A DNA stretch of 64,000 nucleotides from Bidens hawaiensis (taxonomy: Eukaryota > Streptophyta > Magnoliopsida > Asterales > Asteraceae): contig JAIQDT010003567.1 in assembly GCA_021521415.1 (NCBI GenBank), positions 62,001 through 126,000 on the forward strand. The letters are read 5' to 3'. Under the pieces are notes generated by a model. It was not told the origin of the DNA and made no database searches. It saw only the letters and a list, made by a program, of their open reading frames with translations. The position numbers and the translations under genes are program-made. The stretch's first letter is position 1. Each line of letters opens with the position of its first letter. Below, one piece after another: positions 60,927 through 64,000 of this stretch.

Positions 60927-61425
60927 TGTGAATACGTTATAGAGCCTATGGATCTAATCGCAATACCGATATGTTAAGATCGTGTTCAATACGTTAAAGG
61001 ATGATTGCATTACATGATGAAGATACATTAAGAGTCTAGAGAGAATCCGACAGCATAACGTTACATGGAGGATAAATAAGCATGGATCTCTATGAAAACT
61101 AACTAACTTAACCTATATATAGGATAGACCCATTCGTTAGAGCTCATTCGTTAGACATAGTAACGAATGAGCCTTTCCACTAGAGAATGGCCTCTCATTG
61201 GTTAGTCTCCGTTAACGAATGAGGTAATACCTTAACGAATGAGTCACCATTCGTTACACTGTAGTAACGAATGGGCTCCTAACTTAACGGATGGCCATAG
61301 TCTTTAACGAATGAGCCTCATTCGCTAAACATGCTTAGCGAATGAGCCATTTTACATTAAGTGTAAAGACTAAACTACCCCTAGCCTATTCGAACAGCTG
61401 TGGACACCAAATCTGTGCACTAACA
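60927..61425 (-). mobile_element. 5' LTR of the non-autonomous element
   Basis: Same length and landmarks as the 3' LTR: TATA palindrome at 61112-61123 and the shared 26-nt hairpin at 61319-61344. Confidence 0.92.
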
Positions 61426-61430
61426 CTGAG

Positions 61431-63157
61431 CCATATGAGCTGATTTTTATAGGCCCGTTGAGGCCGAATGTGGAGGGTTCCACATTCAATTTTCATTACT
61501 ATTATCTTGTATTTGGTTGTTGGTTGTGTGCAGTTTTAATTTTAGGAAGCACTACAGGGAAATAGACGAAAACAGGGACGCTTTGCAGAAATTTCGTTCG
61601 ATTGGTAGGGAAGTTACTTTCCTATTCACTTACTCTCCATGACTCATTTTAAACTTTTATGAATTCATCACATTGAGGACTATGTGAAATTCAAGTATGG
61701 GGAGGGAATTACTTGGAGTAAGCAACTAATTATTAAAAGATCTCTAATTTCATAGCAAATAATACCATTAGTTACCTATATTTTTTGACAAACAAAAGAT
61801 AACTCCAAGAAATTTTTTTGCAAAATAACCAACCAATAATCTAACTAAAAATGTGAAAAAAATGAAAAGAAGTTTTGTAATAATGAGAAAACCTTTATGC
61901 AAAGCATGCCGCTTATACCCAATCCCTCCGTTTCCATGAGGTAAGCCTCATGCCATATACGTATTTTTGGGGAGTATTGAGTGAGTTATTTGTTTCGTGT
62001 GATTTAGAACCTGTTTTGAACCTTCTATTCAAGACCACACGAAGCGGTGTATAAAAAGGAAGGTAATATATATACCCAAACAAACATCATATAACATATT
62101 CTTATCACCAAAAACACCACTAAAAACCCAAAACCTTATCCAACCACTTTACCCCGCTTTTCGGTAAAATACAACAATGCTCTTTCACCGATAGACCCTG
62201 AAGAACCGGAATGCATTCTTTCGATTTCAATTTCCTTTGCTGTATACATTTCGCAAAACCTAGGTTGCTTCCAGAACTTAGGGAGAGAATCTTTCTCTTT
62301 AGCAATGAGGTGAGGAAAAAGTGGCGTCAAGATGAATAAAGGCTACCATTTTGTGGAATTTCCAAAAGCGCAATGAAAGAAGAGCAAAAAGATATGAACG
62401 GTGCTTAGGCTACGGAAACTGGTCTCACATAGGAAGATGTAGAAAAAGTCAAACCCAATCCCAACATTAAAATACCGAACTAATGAGGGTATTAGGATCA
62501 AAGCCAAACGGTCCATTTGAGTTTGAAGTTATGTTCAAAATAGGATTGAGGAAGAGCTGATCCACATCTTAGACAAAATCGATATTGACGATCTGACCTT
62601 AAAAGAGTCACTAGGTTTGTAAAAAGAAAATTATATCACACCATTCAGATGGAGAGAAGGAGCAAGATTATTGAAGACATTTTGAAGCTTCCGAAGATAG
62701 TTAGAAGTTGTATTTACCTACTTTGCCTTTAACCTTGAACCATAACAAAAACACCAAACCCTACCACAAATCGAACACCAACTCTCATTACCTTCTAATT
62801 TATGCAACCCTTCACCATGGTGAAGAATTGAACTCTTAACGAGCCTATTTATCACATGTCACATTTTGGCTAAGAGCATTCATATACATAAAAACATCAC
62901 TTGTATGACCAGATATAAAGCCGATTGTGTGTGAACATTAGGAGAACGTGACAGTTTGCATGAATGGAAGCTCATAAAAACAAATCATCTTTTCATCTAT
63001 CACTACATATATTCTCATGATTTAAAGTTGATTGTTATGTTCTCATTTTCTTGGAACTCCTTGGGGATGTTTTAGCTTTGGTCCTGACTTGCTACTTTTA
63101 GAGAAATTTTATGATTAGCTTGCTTGAGGACAAGTAAGGTTCAAGTGTGGGGATGTT
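61431..63157 (+). other. 3' noncoding region and polypurine tract of Athila element 3
   Basis: ACATTGAGGACTATGTGAA followed by CAAGTATGGGGAGGG (near 61690) is the usual Athila 3' landmark. The tract ends in TTCAAGTGTGGGGATGTT (63140-63157), the polypurine tract before the LTR. No gene seen between. Confidence 0.7.
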
Positions 63158-64000
63158 TGATGTATATAAAAATATATACATCTTTTAAGCATAAAAAAAT
63201 CTCCAAAATTGCATATTTTATCATATTATCTAGTTCAAATAACTACTTATTGCGTTAATTTCTATTTTCAGGTATATTCCAACCTCAAATAAAGAAACAA
63301 GTGAGAAACGCGAAGAAAAACAAAGAAAATCAAAGAAAACAGCTTAACACACCCCCATGTTTCAAGCAGCACACCCACATGTTTCTCTATGAAAGAAAAG
63401 ACAAAAATCTGCTAGAAAAAGACAAAAGCTGATGCCAGCTGGACACGGGGGCATGCTTCCTAAAGCACGCCGGCGTGATCACCGTTTAGAAAAGACAACA
63501 AATATATAGCTGACACCAAAAACACGGAGGCATGCCCCATGAAGCACGTCGGTGTGCTGAGTCATCATGTACGATCTGACAGAGCAATTAATGCTCCTGG
63601 ACACCTAGACACGGGGGCGTGCCCCATGAAGCACGGGGGCGTGCCAGACTCTCTAAACTTCCTATAAATAGGAGAGCAATGTGCATTGTTTCAAGTGTGC
63701 TTGGAGAGGTTTAGGATGGGTTCTCACTATAAAAAAAACTCACTTTTCACTAAAGTTAAAGTTCCATAAGAGAGTTAGAAGTTTTGGAGGCTATCATCAT
63801 CATCCATCATCATCACCCACCACCATTGAAGAAAGGAGTGTCATTCATATTGGTTAGATTGTTCTAGTTAAATCATGTGTTTGTTATATTCACTCTCTTT
63901 GATGTTCATTATCATGCTCATTATGAACTAAAACTCCATTTACCATCTAAAATCTATGAAGAGGCTTTGTTCTAATTGATGATTATATTGAATATGTGAG
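63158..64000 (+). mobile_element. 3' LTR of Athila element 3, cut by the window end
   Basis: Starts TGATGTATATAAAAATATAT, closely like the LTR start of element 1. U3 has CACGGGGGC/GGCGTG motifs at 63345-63645, then CCTATAAATAGG at 63661-63672 and an R region. The end lies beyond 64000. Confidence 0.8.
63345..63672 (+). promoter_or_regulatory. U3 CACG motif array and TATA box of element 3 LTR
   Basis: Pairs such as GACACGGGGGCATGC...AAGCACGCCGGCGTG repeat about four times, ending about 22 bp before CCTATAAATAGG. Confidence 0.55.

Larger units (their letters stand above)
58527..61425 (-). mobile_element. non-autonomous copia-type LTR element (TRIM/LARD-like), structurally intact
   Basis: Two LTRs of exactly 499 bp (58527-59025 and 60927-61425), PBS TGGTATCAGAGCCG at 60924-60911, and a purine tract beside the left LTR (GGAAACAGGGGAGTC, minus strand). 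TSDs CTGGG (58522-58526) and CTGAG (61426-61430) match at 4 of 5. The 1.9-kb interior encodes no gag or pol domain, so it would depend on proteins from a relative. It lies within Athila element 3. I count about 23 LTR mismatches (about 95.4% identity). Confidence 0.9.
53256..64000 (+). mobile_element. remains of Athila-type element 3 (3' portion)
   Basis: A late ORF (53638 onward), 3' noncoding DNA with AAGTATGGGGAGG and AAGTGTGGGGATG purine tracts, and the start of a 3' LTR at 63158, all in plus orientation. Gag and pol are absent; the LINE adjoins on the left. Interrupted by a solo LTR and by a non-autonomous copia-type element. Confidence 0.75.

Overview
This is transposon-dense nuclear DNA from a flowering plant, most likely a eudicot; several repeat styles remind me of Asteraceae, but the sequence does not prove the family. 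Nearly all coding potential belongs to decayed retroelements: Athila-type Ty3/gypsy (PBS complementary to tRNA-Asp), Ty1/copia (PBS complementary to initiator tRNA-Met), an L1-type LINE, SINEs, foldback elements and MITEs. I find one credible host gene, a two-exon gene for a small secreted cysteine-rich (defensin-like/NCR-like) peptide at 39550-40614 (+).
Layout. 1-12625 (-): a 3'-incomplete Athila element. Its 2.0-kb 5' LTR (6840-12625) is split by a solo Athila LTR (7838-11591, TSD GTACT), which is split by another solo LTR (8209-10335, TSD GTGCA). 12626-20641 (-): a decayed copia element with PBS and 5' LTR; a foldback element sits in its leader. 20642-25010: AT-rich DNA with a degenerate LTR-like tract and a 5'-truncated LINE tail (23815-24128). 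25027-37288 (-): a 340-bp SINE with 16-bp TSDs, split by an 11.9-kb Athila element (25206-37122, +) that keeps both LTRs, PBS, gag, protease, RT/RNase H and integrase, all with stops; its gag carries a tandem triplication of a 557-bp unit. 38408-39116: a foldback element. 39483-40634: the cysteine-rich peptide gene with TATA box, intron and poly(A) signal. 40640-45740: MITEs, tandem repeats and unassigned DNA.
45741-53255 (-): an L1-type LINE (ORF1 fragment plus ORF2) whose ORF2 is cut just after its start by a solo LTR (49525-52380, TSD TTTAT) that itself holds a (TA)n-flanked MITE and a tRNA-like retroposon. 53256-64000 (+): remains of a third Athila element: a degenerate late ORF split by a solo LTR (54272-57751, TSD ATACT; with a SINE-like insert), then a 2.9-kb non-autonomous copia-type element (58527-61425) with matched 499-bp LTRs, then Athila 3' noncoding DNA, a polypurine tract and the start of the 3' LTR (63158 to window end).
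Two themes recur. Athila LTRs carry arrays of palindromic CACGG/CCGTG motifs ending about 13-25 bp upstream of the TATA box; the copia-type LTRs carry arrays of CATTCGTTA/TAACGAATG motifs in the equivalent place, and again in the leader after the PBS. Target-site duplications and reading frames that resume across insertions date the nesting order directly.
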